DNA from: Podospora bellae-mahoneyi
Taxonomy: Eukaryota; Ascomycota; Sordariomycetes; Sordariales; Podosporaceae
Length of the DNA: 64,000 nucleotides
Direction of reading: 5' to 3'
NCBI RefSeq assembly: GCF_035222275.1
Contig: NC_085885.1
Location: 744,001 to 808,000 of the forward strand
Within the stretch, counting starts at the first letter, position 1, and the number at the start of each line of letters is the position of its first letter. Positions 63,351 to 64,000 of this stretch are shown here, one piece after another. The translations under genes were made by a program, and so were the position numbers. Under the pieces are notes generated by a model. The model saw only the letters and a program-made list of their open reading frames with translations, ran no database searches and was not told the DNA's origin.

Positions 63351-63732
63351 TTTTGCTTTTTCTCCCCCGCTGACTGTATGTGGTGATAGATGTGTGGTGG
63401 GCGGGAGCCGTTGTCGTCGTCGTCGTCGTCGTCGTGGTGATTGATGATGGTGGTGGTGGATAGTCAGTCGATAATTAGTTGATAACAGCGAATGCGACCA
63501 GCAAGCAAGTAAGCTTGGGGGAAATTTTGGCTTGGCATTTTGCGCAACTGGCGCGGCGCGCAACCGCGTCGTTGGTTGGTTTGGGTAGGTGGGCAGGTGG
63601 CTGGCGGATGGCACGGGCTGGCATCACTCAAACACACTTTCTTACTCATCACAGATGTTCGTAAATGTAGTTTTTGGAAAAATAATCATAATAATAATAC
63701 AAAATACAGCTCAGTATAAACATTCAGCAAAT
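63351..63732. other. SmF promoter and 3' flank of the last gene
   Basis: Contains an ACGACG-type triplet tract at about 63412-63440 in the SmF leader. The rest is AT-rich and non-coding. Confidence 0.5.
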
Positions 63733-64000
63733 TCAAGGAGTTTCATTAACCCACCCAACCCTCATCTCACACCGCCGTTGAAGAGTCCAATTCCCGTCCC
63801 CGGTCATCCACCCATCCACCCCCTTTTCAAAAAAACCAAAAAAGTCATGATATAACCTATCCAAAGTCCGTCTAACATAGCCCCAAATAATCCATCCATC
63901 CCCAATAATCACGCTGATGAAATACCCGCCCGTTTCCCAAGTAAAATCAAACATGAAAAGCCACCGTTCCCGAAGTCCAAATCCCAGGAATGATATAATA
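63733..64000 (-). CDS. 3' part of a membrane protein, possibly a CTR-type copper transporter (partial)
   Basis: The frame is open to the window edge and ends at 63733. It reads LRERWLFMFDFTWETGGY then FISVIIGDGWIIWGYVR, a hydrophobic segment, and a basic/hydrophilic tail ending RVGWVNETP. The GGYFISVIIGDG stretch recalls the last membrane helix of fungal CTR copper transporters, where a Gly-Tyr-Phe segment and spaced Gly residues are common. The Met-rich N-terminus and the MxxxM motif would lie outside the window. Other small membrane proteins remain possible. Confidence 0.4.
   Translation of the reverse strand, partial: IISFLGFGLRERWLFMFDFTWETGGYFISVIIGDGWIIWGYVRRTLDRLYHDFFGFFEKGVDGWMTGDGNWTLQRRCEMRVGWVNETP

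Overview
The window looks like a gene-dense euchromatic stretch of a filamentous ascomycete, most likely a Sordariomycete of the Podospora/Chaetomium/Neurospora type. This is inferred from the proteins and the gene style: compact genes with many short introns (about 49-63 nt, GTRNGT donors, CTAAC/CTGAC-like branch sites), pyrimidine-rich leaders, and housekeeping proteins close to what I remember of Neurospora homologues. No database search was possible. Exon coordinates are my own splice predictions, checked for reading-frame closure.

Layout. 0.6-6 kb: prefoldin subunit 4 (-) back to back with a tiny CENP-W-like histone-fold gene (+), a YAG7-like RGG protein (+) with a GC-AG intron, and an O6-alkylguanine-DNA alkyltransferase (-). 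6.6-8.8 kb: an unrecognised 12-exon gene (+) made of twelve tandem C-x4-C...C-x2-H modules. All eleven introns are phase 1 and cut the same conserved His codon. This is the most unusual object in the window. 9.4-17.5 kb: an RS-domain/HUB1 fusion (-), NOP58 (-), V-ATPase subunit d (+), mitochondrial uS15 (-) and cytosolic uS2/RPS0 (+). 17.5-23.5 kb is a long region without a clear gene, leading into the Ras-GEF LTE1 (+, 23.5-29.2 kb). 31.1-35.0 kb: a TRF/TBF1-type telobox protein (-) with a very long Gln-rich tail. 37-41.3 kb: aldehyde dehydrogenase (+) and an MFS transporter (-).

41.3-52.7 kb is the accessory-looking part: a gene-poor stretch, an intron-containing tRNA-Asp(GUC), a decayed amidase, an AT-rich patch and two unrecognised open fragments. 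52.7-64 kb returns to conserved genes: a small four-Cys protein (-), PRP43 (-), PRMT5 (+), SmF (-), and the end of a membrane protein that runs off the window.

How the genes relate. Several pairs are divergent with 356-757 bp between start codons and may share promoters (prefoldin/CENP-W, NOP58/VMA6, uS15m/uS2, PRP43/PRMT5). RNA and RNP factors are frequent: HUB1 and SmF (splicing), PRP43 (spliceosome disassembly and ribosome biogenesis), NOP58 (box C/D snoRNP), PRMT5 (arginine methylation, including Sm proteins in other eukaryotes) and two ribosomal proteins. This is co-location, not proof of co-function.
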